42,186 nucleotides of DNA from the NCBI RefSeq assembly GCF_001940785.1, contig NZ_MSLS01000033.1, positions 206-42,391 of the forward strand. Direction: 5' to 3'. This document shows positions 17,014 through 25,470 of this stretch, piece by piece. The notes beneath the pieces were generated by a model, which had not been told where the DNA came from, made no database searches, and saw only the letters and a list, made by a program, of their open reading frames with translations. Position 1 is the first letter of the stretch, and each line of letters starts with the position of its first letter. Source of the stretch: Bacillus sp. MRMR6 (lineage in GTDB: Bacteria; Bacillota; Bacilli; Bacillales; Cytobacillaceae). Made by a program: the position numbers and the translations under genes.

Positions 17014-17769
17014 TTAATAATGAGTAATTGTTCTACTTGCAGTGAATTTTATCAACTCATGTACATAATATTCTGTGTTAAACATGACTGGAATCCCTTT
17101 GTCTGTATATTTTGTGATATCCATTCGTAATAAAGGAGTGTTTATTTCTAAATCTAGCATTTCTCCAATTTCAGCATTTGCTACACTTGGGATAAGTTCC
17201 ATTAGATCATTACTAAAGTGGAAATTATTGTTTCCTTCAGTGAAGGAAAAGATGTCTTCACCTATCTCTTTATTAGAAAATGTTTTTTTGTTCATGTAGA
17301 TTCTCGGGATTCTGTTAATGCAGTAAACAGCTGGTTTAGTGTCTGCACAAAACCGTTTTTTTACAACAAGTAATTCATCCCCAGGGTTTATGTTTAAAGC
17401 TTCTGCTTGTTCTTTTGTAGACTTTTCCCAGGAATAAGTAATCCGATCTACCAATACTTCGTAGCCACAATCTTTTATAAACTTCTTGAGTTCTCCGGCA
17501 TGGTCAATTTTCTCAGTAAGCTTTCTTGCAAAAGTTGTAATCGTACTGCTACTTCCCTGACTTCTTGTAATAAACCCTTCATTTTCAAGGACGGTAAGGG
17601 CTTCCCTGACCGTTAATCTGCTAATTCCGAGCTCCGCGGCCAAATGAGCTTCTGAGGGTAGTTTGTTTTGTTCTGGATTATTCGATTCTAATATATATTT
17701 TTTTAAATATTCAATCGCTTGTTTAACAGCTGTTTGTTTATGAACCTTAGGAATATTTCGAAGAGACAA
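17014..17769 (-). CDS. GntR/HutC-family transcriptional regulator
   Basis: A 251-residue protein with an N-terminal winged helix of the GntR type (LPSEAHLAAELGISRLTVRE, then ALTVLENEGFITRSQG) and a C-terminal UTRA ligand-binding domain (GDELLVVKKRF, YCINRIPRIY, MDITKYTDKGIPVMFNTEYY). HutC-type regulators usually repress a catabolic operon until a small ligand binds. It is the last gene of the operon starting at 21329, so it is probably autoregulated through the operator-like palindrome at 21399. The start is TTG with only a weak GGATGG upstream. Confidence 0.88.
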   Translation of the reverse strand: MSLRNIPKVHKQTAVKQAIEYLKKYILESNNPEQNKLPSEAHLAAELGISRLTVREALTVLENEGFITRSQGSSSTITTFARKLTEKIDHAGELKKFIKDCGYEVLVDRITYSWEKSTKEQAEALNINPGDELLVVKKRFCADTKPAVYCINRIPRIYMNKKTFSNKEIGEDIFSFTEGNNNFHFSNDLMELIPSVANAEIGEMLDLEINTPLLRMDITKYTDKGIPVMFNTEYYVHELIKFTASRTITHY

Positions 17770-17812
17770 TTTTTACCATCCTTACTTTGATAAACTAAAA
17801 CAATCCATACTA

Positions 17813-18589
17813 CTAGATGAATAGCATGATAATCATATAAGTTGATGATATCACTGTTAGCGAAGCAATGGAAATACTTAAGTGATTTAATTTAACTTTA
17901 TTTGACAAGAATGAGCCTGTTACCGTTCCAATTATTTGTCCAGCTACACTAGCGACTAATAATAGCGAGAAATTCCCCATATTCGAATATTGAGAATAGC
18001 CAAATACAGAGGGGATGGCTATTACGACAGAATTCAATAAACAGACCCCCACTGCCACTCGAATACTAATTCCTAAATTAGATAGCAACGGTACCAATAG
18101 TATAGGACCGCCAGCTCCCGTTAACGAGCAGATCGTAGCTGAAATCAGTCCAATGAGTAAGATAGAAGCTTTACTTTCCAATAGTTTGGATTTTTGTGAT
18201 TCTGCAGATACGTTTTGATTGCCCTTTTTACTTTTTAAAAACAGAGATACTCCTGATATCAAGACAAATAAATAAAGCAGGAGTTTGGCTGTATGATCAG
18301 GAATTAATACATTCAGCTTCACTCCTATAAGAGCTCCGGGTATACTGCCAATACTTAGATACATAGCAAGCTTTACATCCATGTTCCCCGATTTCCAATA
18401 ATAATAAGCGCCTATCAATCCAGCAACAGCAAAGGAAAAGAAACTTAAAGCAAGTGAATCTCTTAATGGCAATTCTAAAAAACCTACAAAAATCAATGGA
18501 AGAAGGAATCCCCCAATACTGGAGATTCCTAGTAGTACACCTACAAAAAGGTTAGAAAATAAGATAATTACAAATAAATATGTCAGCAT
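17813..18589 (-). CDS. TSUP (TauE/SafE) family membrane permease
   Basis: About 258 residues with roughly eight hydrophobic segments in two similar halves (GGFLLPLIFVGFLELPLRD in the first, GAGGPILLVPLLSNLGIS in the second), typical of TauE/SafE exporters of sulfite, sulfoacetate or other small organic anions. I prefer the ATG at 18589, preceded by GTGAGGGTTAAC, over the GTG at 18601. It lies 43 bp before the GntR gene and follows the SsnA-like hydrolase. It may export an acidic end product of the pathway. Confidence 0.85.
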   Translation of the reverse strand: MLTYLFVIILFSNLFVGVLLGISSIGGFLLPLIFVGFLELPLRDSLALSFFSFAVAGLIGAYYYWKSGNMDVKLAMYLSIGSIPGALIGVKLNVLIPDHTAKLLLYLFVLISGVSLFLKSKKGNQNVSAESQKSKLLESKASILLIGLISATICSLTGAGGPILLVPLLSNLGISIRVAVGVCLLNSVVIAIPSVFGYSQYSNMGNFSLLLVASVAGQIIGTVTGSFLSNKVKLNHLSISIASLTVISSTYMIIMLFI

Positions 18590-18646
18590 GTTAACCCTCA
18601 CTTCTATTCTTATTGCACCTATATTATTTAGGGGATATCACGCTTT

Positions 18647-19993
18647 CTAAATTCCAGCTCTAAGTGACATGCTTTTCATAGCCAATTTACTTTCAAACAT
18701 AATTTTTTCTTCGTCCAGGGTAAGTACTTCCCGATTTTTCATGATGACTTTTCCATTTACAATCATATCGGATACGTCCGTACTATTGACCGATTCTACT
18801 AAACTATTTACCAAATTCTGTGTTGGTTGAATATGTGGATGATCGATACTAATACCGATTAAATCTGCCTTTTTTCCTACTTCCAAAGTACCGACATGAT
18901 CTTCCTGCAACATGGCCTTGGCGCCCCCTAATGTAGCTAATTCCAATAATTTCTTTGCAGGCATGACCATTGGATCGAAAATCGGGGTTCCCCAAAAAGC
19001 CCTCATCAAGGATTTGAATGTTTTTATTTCATCCAACATGCTTAACCCTGAGTGTGCAGCGCCATCTGTCCCAATCCCGACAGTAATCCCTTTTTGCAAT
19101 AAGCTTGGGGTCTTGGGGATTCCTTTCCCCGCATTACTGATAGGACAGTGAGCAACCTTCACATTGTAATTCTTTATGATGTCCATCTCATTTTCTGAAA
19201 GTAATATACTATGTGCACTTAGGAAATTTGAATTCAGGACACCTAATGATTCCAGATATTCAAAAGGCCTTTTCTGGAAATTCTCCAAACAAAAGCTAAT
19301 TTCATTCGGATATTCATTCATATGTGCTTGAACACCAGTATTCAGTTCTTTTGCTTTTTCAAATACTTTTGTAATTAAGCTTGGGGTACAGGAAATGATT
19401 GAACGAAGAGAAAACCAAATGTTTAGTCTTCCATCTCCTAAACCATGAAACTCATCAAATAATGTAACATTCCTCTTTAGTAATTCCTCTTCTGTCGATT
19501 TCATGCTTTCGGGAATTTGATTCCCTGTATTCATCGTTGAACATGTAATGGTGGCTCTTAATCCGGATTGTATCGCCGCTTCCGCTACTTTATGCATAAA
19601 AGTGCCACCAGCATCAACAAAGGCGGTTGTTCCGGACTTAATCATATCCAGGCAGCTTAATTGTCCACTTATAAGAACATCCTTTTCTCTTAAGTTGCTT
19701 TCAAACGGAACCATAATGCGAGTCCAAATCATTGGATATTCGTCAGCAATTCTTCCTTTTAATAATTGCTGACATGTATGCATATGTGCATCGACAAAAC
19801 CAGGCATGTACAGCTTCCCTTTACCATCGATTGTTGATGTAGATTGATAGCTTTCAACAATAACAGAGGTATGATCAACTGCTAGAATAGTATTGTCTTT
19901 AATCACAATCGATTGATTATCTTTTATTTCAAAATCAGCCGTTAGGATGGAACAGTCTTTGATCATCAAATCACTTTTGGTTAATTTTTTCAT
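18647..19993 (-). CDS. SsnA/TrzA-type amidohydrolase (deaminase family)
   Basis: About 448 residues of the cyclic amidohydrolase family (SsnA, TrzA, guanine and MTA/SAH deaminases). Metal-binding motifs in order: MPGFVDAHMHTCQQLL, VQAHMNEYPNEI, SAHSILLSE and GIGTDGAAHSG. The N-terminal and C-terminal beta-sandwich parts are present (KADLIGISID...VIMKNREVL). Such enzymes deaminate or dechlorinate nitrogen heterocycles. ATG at 19993 is chosen because AGAGGT lies eight bases upstream; the longer start is TTG at 20002. It is in the same operon as two membrane proteins that may bring in its substrate. Confidence 0.88.
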   Translation of the reverse strand: MKKLTKSDLMIKDCSILTADFEIKDNQSIVIKDNTILAVDHTSVIVESYQSTSTIDGKGKLYMPGFVDAHMHTCQQLLKGRIADEYPMIWTRIMVPFESNLREKDVLISGQLSCLDMIKSGTTAFVDAGGTFMHKVAEAAIQSGLRATITCSTMNTGNQIPESMKSTEEELLKRNVTLFDEFHGLGDGRLNIWFSLRSIISCTPSLITKVFEKAKELNTGVQAHMNEYPNEISFCLENFQKRPFEYLESLGVLNSNFLSAHSILLSENEMDIIKNYNVKVAHCPISNAGKGIPKTPSLLQKGITVGIGTDGAAHSGLSMLDEIKTFKSLMRAFWGTPIFDPMVMPAKKLLELATLGGAKAMLQEDHVGTLEVGKKADLIGISIDHPHIQPTQNLVNSLVESVNSTDVSDMIVNGKVIMKNREVLTLDEEKIMFESKLAMKSMSLRAGI

Positions 19994-20031
19994 TTTATCC
20001 AACCTCTAGTTATTATTTATACAAACTTCTG

Positions 20032-20478
20032 TTAAATCGCATTTGTGAGTTTCAGAACGAGTTGTGAAATCATTAAAGAACCTGCGTAGGTACTTGTTAT
20101 TACAACCAAAGCAATAACAATCATTTTCCAGCCTTGTTTTCTAAATTCATGAAAACTAGCTCCTATTGAAATCCCAGCTAATGCTCCTACAATAGTAAGA
20201 GGAGCCTTAAATTCAATTTTACTTGTTGATTCCATGACCACATCTCCTACAGGCGAGATAGGCGAAGCGAATAATAAACCTAATAAGGAACAAAAAAGGA
20301 TAATTGGCAGTTTCAAAGGAATGACCTTTGATAACAATACAGCGATTAGTGCAATTCCGCATAAAATTAGCACTCCACTCAAAGAATCAGAAACAGATAC
20401 ATCGTACCCTATTAGATTAGAAGAGATCATGGCAATTGCAACGAAAACTAATAAAAAAACCCATTCCTTAAGTCTCAT
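20032..20478 (-). CDS. Small membrane protein paired with the DUF3100-like gene
   Basis: 148 residues with about five hydrophobic segments (WVFLLVFVAIAMISSNLI, VLILCGIALIAVLLS, LPIILFCSLLGLLFA, TIVGALAGISIGASF, MIVIALVVITSTYAGSL). Its ATG overlaps the stop of the upstream membrane gene by four bases, which suggests a two-subunit transporter with a 1:1 ratio. No named family can be assigned with certainty. It precedes the SsnA-like hydrolase. Confidence 0.65.
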   Translation of the reverse strand: MRLKEWVFLLVFVAIAMISSNLIGYDVSVSDSLSGVLILCGIALIAVLLSKVIPLKLPIILFCSLLGLLFASPISPVGDVVMESTSKIEFKAPLTIVGALAGISIGASFHEFRKQGWKMIVIALVVITSTYAGSLMISQLVLKLTNAI

Positions 20479-21329
20479 ACTATTTCCCTCTCTTCATTGT
20501 CAGCAATTTGTGTTTTAGACTTTCTAGCTCTTCCTATTTTTGGTTCCAATATGCTATATAGTTTGTTTGCAAGAGGCAGAGCAATGAATAACGCAGCGTA
20601 GATACCGGTTAATCCTGTCAGCATATCACTGGCTCCACCGAGCATTAAGATTTCTTCTGCAAATGACGGGTACATATGAGCCAAGCTAGCTGTAGCAGAT
20701 GCCATCATGATTCCTGAACCTACACCTGATGCCATTCCTAACGCATACGGATGGAATAAACCTGTTGATGCCAATAAAGTAGCCAAAAAGCCCATGTAGA
20801 TTGTTCCAATTAAGCCGCCGATAATATAGACTGATAACGTGCCTCTCATTTCAGGTGAAGAAGGACCGTACAGATTGCTTATTAAGCCTAGATTTGTTTC
20901 CCGATCAATGGAGTGTGCAGCACCTACAGCTTCCCTTTTTAAGCCAAGAAGTAGCGCCAATGGCAAAGCAATGAACACGGTAGCAATGTTTCCCAGCTCC
21001 TGAAGTAATAAGGCTGGTCCAACCTCAAGAAGTTTCGGAATATTTCCTCCTCCAAGAATTCCGAGTTTAACGATAAATGGAGCAATAGCCACTAAAACTA
21101 AAGGGGATGCTGCTTTTACCTCTTCCTTCTTAAAGAATCCTAAAATATCAGGGCCTAAAATCAAGCCTATAATAATCCCATAAAAAATAGGGAAAATGTA
21201 CACCATACCAGGACCAAGCGGTATTACGAATGAACCAATGGAATCTGCAAGCAACAGAATTAGAAAAGCTACAATATAAATCTTGTATTCTTTCTTAAAC
21301 CTTTCTGAAAGTGAACTGTACCTTTTCAT
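20475..21329 (-). CDS. DUF3100-like integral membrane protein
   Basis: A 284-residue protein with about eight hydrophobic segments. GPGMVYIFPIFYGIIIGLIL, GILGGGNIPKLLEVGPALLL and ASGVGSGIMMASATASLA are conserved-looking Gly-rich loops that fit my memory of DUF3100 proteins, which have no established function. It begins the operon, with ATG behind GATGGAGGGG. Together with the overlapping 148-aa membrane protein and the downstream amidohydrolase it is a good candidate for the importer of this pathway's substrate. Confidence 0.65.
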   Translation of the reverse strand: MKRYSSLSERFKKEYKIYIVAFLILLLADSIGSFVIPLGPGMVYIFPIFYGIIIGLILGPDILGFFKKEEVKAASPLVLVAIAPFIVKLGILGGGNIPKLLEVGPALLLQELGNIATVFIALPLALLLGLKREAVGAAHSIDRETNLGLISNLYGPSSPEMRGTLSVYIIGGLIGTIYMGFLATLLASTGLFHPYALGMASGVGSGIMMASATASLAHMYPSFAEEILMLGGASDMLTGLTGIYAALFIALPLANKLYSILEPKIGRARKSKTQIADNEEREIV

Positions 21330-21398
21330 AAAACCCCTCCATCAATAAATAATGATTGCTTTGAAATAATAAAAATTTATATTAGAATATTACCATCG

Positions 21399-21413
21399 AC
21401 TTGTCTGATAAGT
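21399..21413. promoter_or_regulatory. Operator-like palindrome upstream of the DUF3100 operon
   Basis: ACTTGTC-T-GATAAGT is an imperfect inverted repeat. On the minus strand it falls between a TTTACT and a TAATAT separated by 18 bases, the layout of a repressible promoter. A GntR/HutC-type site is the obvious guess. Confidence 0.4.
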
Positions 21414-21588
21414 AAACAACTTTTTTGCCTTTTTAATTAAATTTATTCTGAATCTCACCATTTTTGTCCTTGAGATATATAAAATCCTAACGAAATTGGC
21501 TTTTTTTGTTTTAATGTTCACCTTTTATTATGGGGGTCCTTACATAAAAATGTAACCCCGTTATTCCACTTGGTCTTTTTTACTAATT

Positions 21589-21770
21589 GGCTGTGTTAAA
21601 ATAGACTGTTGATATGCACTCCAGGTGCTATGCTTTCCGCGGGCTCGCCCGTGAGCCTATTACAGCTTCGCACCTGCGGGGTCTCACGTAGCTCGTACAT
21701 CCCGCAGGAGTCAAGCACCTTCCGCTCCAATCAACAGGTTCTAAAATCAACAATATCCATTAACACAGCC
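21589..21770. mobile_element. 182-bp MITE-like insertion with inverted ends and 8-bp target duplication
   Basis: Both ends carry GGCTGTGTTAA as perfect inverted repeats, and TGTTGAT matches again seven bases further in. TACTAATT flanks the element directly on both sides (21581-21588 and 21771-21778). The interior is GC-rich and highly structured (CCGCGGGC, CACCTGCGGGGTCTCAC, CCCGCAGGAGTC), a type of dispersed repeat I associate with Bacillaceae. There is no ORF. Confidence 0.9.
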
Positions 21771-21849
21771 TACTAATTAAAAATCTCTATGGTGGAAATT
21801 GAAGCCTGACTGATCTATTACATACCAACAATCATAAAAACCAATGCAA

Positions 21850-21899
21850 AAAGAGGCCTTTCAGATACCGCTTATAACAACGGTCTAATTAGCCTCTTT
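21850..21899 (-). terminator. Terminator of the TPP-controlled operon
   Basis: On the minus strand AAAGAGGC and GCCTCTTT enclose an inner partial stem (AGACCG...CGGTATCT) and are followed by T residues. It lies just beyond the thiM remnant. Confidence 0.75.
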
Positions 21900-21938
21900 C
21901 TTAACTATTTACTATATCCACTATAAAAGCTTTATTGC

Positions 21939-22139
21939 CTAGGAAGGTACAAGACAAACATTCTGTTCCACTGCTGTAAAGGCGCCTATGATTGAGCTTA
22001 GTAAGCAACCCGTTCCTGTTACTTTTGTTAGAATTGGATGGCCATTGGGTACAACATATGTTGTTTTCCCGTATATTGTGTACAAGTGGGTTTACTTCTC
22101 TACCTTTTTCTATGTCTGTACTAATTGTATTTTATCCAT
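21939..22139 (-). pseudogene. thiM: Internally deleted hydroxyethylthiazole kinase gene
   Basis: On the minus strand, the piece NPLVHNI matches the ThiM N-terminal motif. In another frame it is followed by [19 protein letters not shown] and [13 protein letters not shown], the ThiM C-terminal catalytic region with VTGTGC. About 190 central residues and parts of both frames are missing, so no active kinase can be made. ThiM phosphorylates 4-methyl-5-(2-hydroxyethyl)thiazole for thiamin salvage. The remnant follows the SDR by 25 bp, in the same direction and before the operon terminator, and so marks the operon as a thiazole/thiamin unit. Confidence 0.85.
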
Positions 22140-22163
22140 CTGCTCTTGATCCCTTCTATGAAG

Positions 22164-22931
22164 TTATTTCATGACAAGGCCGCCGTCTACATATAAGGTC
22201 TGCCCTGTCATAAATGTGCTCCAATCTGATGCTAAAAATAAAACTGGTCCTTCAATATCACTTGGTGATGCAAGCCTTCTTAATGGTGTCTGTGAAATAA
22301 TCATTTCCTTTACTTCCTCTTTTGTGTCACGACTTGCATCTGTTGGGTAGACTAGTCCTGGAGCAACGCAATTCACTCTTATTCCAAAAGAACCCAATTC
22401 CGCAGCTAAATTTCTACTATAGCCAACAAGCGCTGATTTAGCTGTTGTATAATCCGGGTATGGAACAATAGGGCGTTCGACCAAGTTGCTTACCATATTG
22501 ATGATACTACCTTTTACTTGTTTTTTCATGGTTGGAATGACGGCCTGGCATACGTAGTGGGTGGAGCGAAGCGTGCCATCCATTTGCTCTTGATAATCTT
22601 CCCAGCTTAATTGCCACGCCAATTTCCTCTGATCAGGGTTAAATTCATATGGCTTAAATGCATTATTTACAACCACATCAATTTTACCTGTTTCTAAAAG
22701 AATTTCATCTACCATATCCTTCACCGCTTGCTCCTTGGTTACATCTGCTTGAATGGCCCATGAATCACCACCAAGCTCTATACAAGATGAAACAACGGCT
22801 TGGGCAGCCTTTTGATTGGCTAGATAATTAACAACTACAGTCGCTCCTTCTCTAGCAAAGCCTTGTGCAAGAGAGGCACCAATTCCACGGCTTGATCCGG
22901 TGACAAGTACAACTTTGTTTTGAAATTTCAT
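22164..22931 (-). CDS. SDR-family oxidoreductase of the TPP-regulated operon
   Basis: A 255-residue classical SDR: TGSSRGIG at 11-18, NNAF in place of the usual NNAG at 89-92, Ser148 and YTTAK with Tyr161 and Lys165, and the C-terminal VDGGLVMK. It is translated from AACAGGAGATAAAGG-ATG, 13 bp after the binding-protein gene. Within the series LuxE -> LuxC -> SDR it could reduce the aldehyde to an alcohol. The substrate is inference only. Confidence 0.9.
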   Translation of the reverse strand: MKFQNKVVLVTGSSRGIGASLAQGFAREGATVVVNYLANQKAAQAVVSSCIELGGDSWAIQADVTKEQAVKDMVDEILLETGKIDVVVNNAFKPYEFNPDQRKLAWQLSWEDYQEQMDGTLRSTHYVCQAVIPTMKKQVKGSIINMVSNLVERPIVPYPDYTTAKSALVGYSRNLAAELGSFGIRVNCVAPGLVYPTDASRDTKEEVKEMIISQTPLRRLASPSDIEGPVLFLASDWSTFMTGQTLYVDGGLVMK

Positions 22932-22944
22932 CCTTTATCTCCTG

Positions 22945-23964
22945 TTAGTCTTTCGGAATAAGTTCTTCCGTTATAATTTCGTTCATATTAAGTTTATTTC
23001 TAACTAAACCTAATCTTTGATACGTATCGGCAGCCTTTTGTAGGACATCAATGTCAAGTGAACCTAATCCTTTTTCATCTGTAGTCGGTGAAACACTTGA
23101 AGCATTTCGTATTTTTATAATTTCTACATTATTCGCTTGGTCTTTACCATCTATTGCGTAGGTAACTGCTAAAGATGCAGCCTCATCAGGATTATTAATC
23201 ATCCATTCTGCACTATTTTGATAACCGACTAAGAATTTTTCTAAAAGCTCTTTTTTCTCTTGATAGGTTTCCTCTGTTACGACAAAAACATCACTAGGAA
23301 AGTTTAGATAGTTCTTAACCTCCATGACATTCACTTCACCAAGACCTTTTTGTTTACCAGTAAATAACCCGGTATCAGTTGCAGCTGTAGCATCAACCTG
23401 TCCTTGCATTAACGGAGCAAAATTTAAAATACCTGTTTCAACAATCTCTACATCCTTTTCCGTCAAACCAGCCTCATGTAATAGCACCAGTAAATTTTGT
23501 CTCGTTCCACTTGAAAGGCTATAAACACCGATCGTTTTACCCTTTAAATCTTCAGGCTTTGTCATGTTTTTTTCCTTTAACGATACAATATTGAAAACAT
23601 TCTGTGGGTAGATATTATAAATCACTCTTAGTTTTTCACCTTTATCTAAGGCAAAGAATAATGAGCCTGGGTCTGTAAAAGCAATATCAGCTTGTCCAGA
23701 AAGGATATTTTTAATCGCATCGCCGCCACCTGCACCAGGAATAAACGTCATATTCAAACCCTGTTCTTTAAAAAATCCCTTTTCTTCCTCAACCAGTAAA
23801 TTGGTTTGTTCGGTAATCGGTTTACTCCAGCTTGCAACACGTATTTCTTCTAAGGCTTCTTCCTTTTCCTTTGGCTCCTCTTGGTTTGTGTCAGTAGATC
23901 CTTGATTACATGCTGTTAATAAAGTGATGAATAAGACGAATAAAAACGTACGTACTGATTTCAT
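22945..23964 (-). CDS. ABC transporter substrate-binding lipoprotein (ThiY/SsuA-like)
   Basis: 339 residues with a lipoprotein signal peptide and lipobox LLTAC (Cys19). The body matches the NMT1/THI5-like binding-protein family: EEIRVASWSKP, GGGDAIKNILSGQADIAFTD and TKPEDLKGKTIGV. The family binds pyrimidine thiamin precursors, sulfonates, nitrate or aromatic acids. Under a TPP riboswitch a thiamin-related ligand is the best guess. The start overlaps the permease stop by four bases (AAATGA) and has AAGGAGAG upstream. Confidence 0.9.
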   Translation of the reverse strand: MKSVRTFLFVLFITLLTACNQGSTDTNQEEPKEKEEALEEIRVASWSKPITEQTNLLVEEEKGFFKEQGLNMTFIPGAGGGDAIKNILSGQADIAFTDPGSLFFALDKGEKLRVIYNIYPQNVFNIVSLKEKNMTKPEDLKGKTIGVYSLSSGTRQNLLVLLHEAGLTEKDVEIVETGILNFAPLMQGQVDATAATDTGLFTGKQKGLGEVNVMEVKNYLNFPSDVFVVTEETYQEKKELLEKFLVGYQNSAEWMINNPDEAASLAVTYAIDGKDQANNVEIIKIRNASSVSPTTDEKGLGSLDIDVLQKAADTYQRLGLVRNKLNMNEIITEELIPKD

Positions 23965-24716
23965 TTTTTTCTCTCCTTATGTATAGGCTTTAACAGCCAT
24001 TTTTCTAGTAAGCGAACAGCCTCATATAGAACCATCCCTAAGGCAGTAAGTAATATTAGGATGGCGAACATAAGTGGTGTATCCATCATTCCCTGTGACG
24101 CAATAATCATCGCACCTAAACCTTCACTTCCACCAATAAACTCACCAATAACAGCTCCAACAACTGCCAGGACAACAGCTACACGAAAACCTGCCAAAAT
24201 TCCCGGCAGACCGGCAGGAAGTTTAAGATGAACTAATGTTTGCCATCTTGTTGCGTTTAAAACACGAAATAATTCCTTTTTATTTGCATCGGTCTGTTGA
24301 ATAGACGTGATCGTATTTTCCAATAATGGAAAAAAGCAGATAAGGGCTGTAATGACCACTTTAGATGTCATACCAAACCCAAACCATAGGATAAACAAAG
24401 GAGCTAACGCAAGCTTTGGAACGGCCTGACTAGCAATCACATAGGGAAGGAGAATTCGTCTTACTATCTCAATCTCCCCCATGACAATTCCAGCTAGTAA
24501 CCCAAATAAACTCCCGAAGAATAATCCTAGAACAACCTCTGCAGCTGTGCGGTATATATGTGGTAAAAAATAGCCTGACACTAATCCGTTCCATAGGATC
24601 GTTAGCACAACTGAAGGAGCAGGCAAGACAAGCTCTGACATTGAACTTGCAACAAACTCCCATCCAGTTATTAATAAAATGAATAGAAGAAAGGAATAAA
24701 GGCGATAATGTTTCAT
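23961..24716 (-). CDS. ABC transporter permease (ThiX/SsuC-like)
   Basis: 251 residues with about six membrane segments and the cytoplasmic coupling loop LFRVLNATRWQTLVHLKLPA (EAA-like). It would form a homodimer with the ATPase at 24713-25459. I start it at ATG 24716, which overlaps the ATPase stop (ATGA) and has GGAGGAAGAGT directly upstream. A longer reading frame to 24755 lies within the ATPase gene. Confidence 0.9.
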   Translation of the reverse strand: MKHYRLYSFLLFILLITGWEFVASSMSELVLPAPSVVLTILWNGLVSGYFLPHIYRTAAEVVLGLFFGSLFGLLAGIVMGEIEIVRRILLPYVIASQAVPKLALAPLFILWFGFGMTSKVVITALICFFPLLENTITSIQQTDANKKELFRVLNATRWQTLVHLKLPAGLPGILAGFRVAVVLAVVGAVIGEFIGGSEGLGAMIIASQGMMDTPLMFAILILLTALGMVLYEAVRLLEKWLLKPIHKERKK

Positions 24717-25459
24717 ACTCTTCCTCCAGTCATGGCATCCCTTACCTTCAAGCAATGCTCATTAAAGGATAAACTATATCGATCAGCAGCACGACGTGGC
24801 TTTGTAAGTAACACGTTTAAATCATAAGTAATTTCCCCTGCTTTCATAACTGCAACCCGATCTGATAAATACACAGCCTCTGATATATCATGGGTAATAA
24901 ATAACACGGTCATTTTTTCATGATCACAAAGAGTTAATAAATCATCCTGCAGCTCTTCCCTGGTTATAGCATCTAGTGCTGCGAAGGGCTCGTCTAAAAA
25001 TAACATGGACGGATGATGAATCAAAGCACGTGCAATCGCTACTCTACTTTGCTGTCCACCAGATAGTTCAGTTGGATAGTGCTGATCATAGTCATTTAGC
25101 TTCATCATTTTTAACAATGTCCTAGCACGTTCCCGCTCTTCCTTATTCGGTTTTCTCTTTAACGTAATCGGTAAAAGAACATTATCGATTACTGTCTTCC
25201 ATTCCAACAGTGTTGGAGACTGAAAAACAAAACCAATTTTGGTAGATGGTTTTAACACCTTCTCATTTTCTAAGTAAACAGCTCCCTTGTCAGGGTGTAG
25301 GAGACCTGAAGCTATTTTTAATAAAGTTGTTTTTCCACAGCCACTTCTACCTAATAAACTGTGAAATTCCCCTTTTTTGATCTTCCATGACGTATCATTG
25401 ATAATTGTTTTTTCCCCTCCGTAACTGTACGTTACATTGTCAATGATTAAAAAACTCAT
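24713..25459 (-). CDS. ABC transporter ATPase (ThiZ/SsuB-like)
   Basis: A 248-residue ABC ATPase with Walker A GRSGCGKTT at 37-45, the signature ELSGGQQSR, Walker B LFLDEPFAALD and switch ITHDISEAVYLSD. It is of the nitrate/sulfonate/taurine (NitT/TauT) class. It starts 11 bp after luxC behind TAGGAGATGACAAC and overlaps the permease by four bases. Confidence 0.92.
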   Translation of the reverse strand: MSFLIIDNVTYSYGGEKTIINDTSWKIKKGEFHSLLGRSGCGKTTLLKIASGLLHPDKGAVYLENEKVLKPSTKIGFVFQSPTLLEWKTVIDNVLLPITLKRKPNKEERERARTLLKMMKLNDYDQHYPTELSGGQQSRVAIARALIHHPSMLFLDEPFAALDAITREELQDDLLTLCDHEKMTVLFITHDISEAVYLSDRVAVMKAGEITYDLNVLLTKPRRAADRYSLSFNEHCLKVRDAMTGGRV

Positions 25460-25470
25460 GTTGTCATCTC

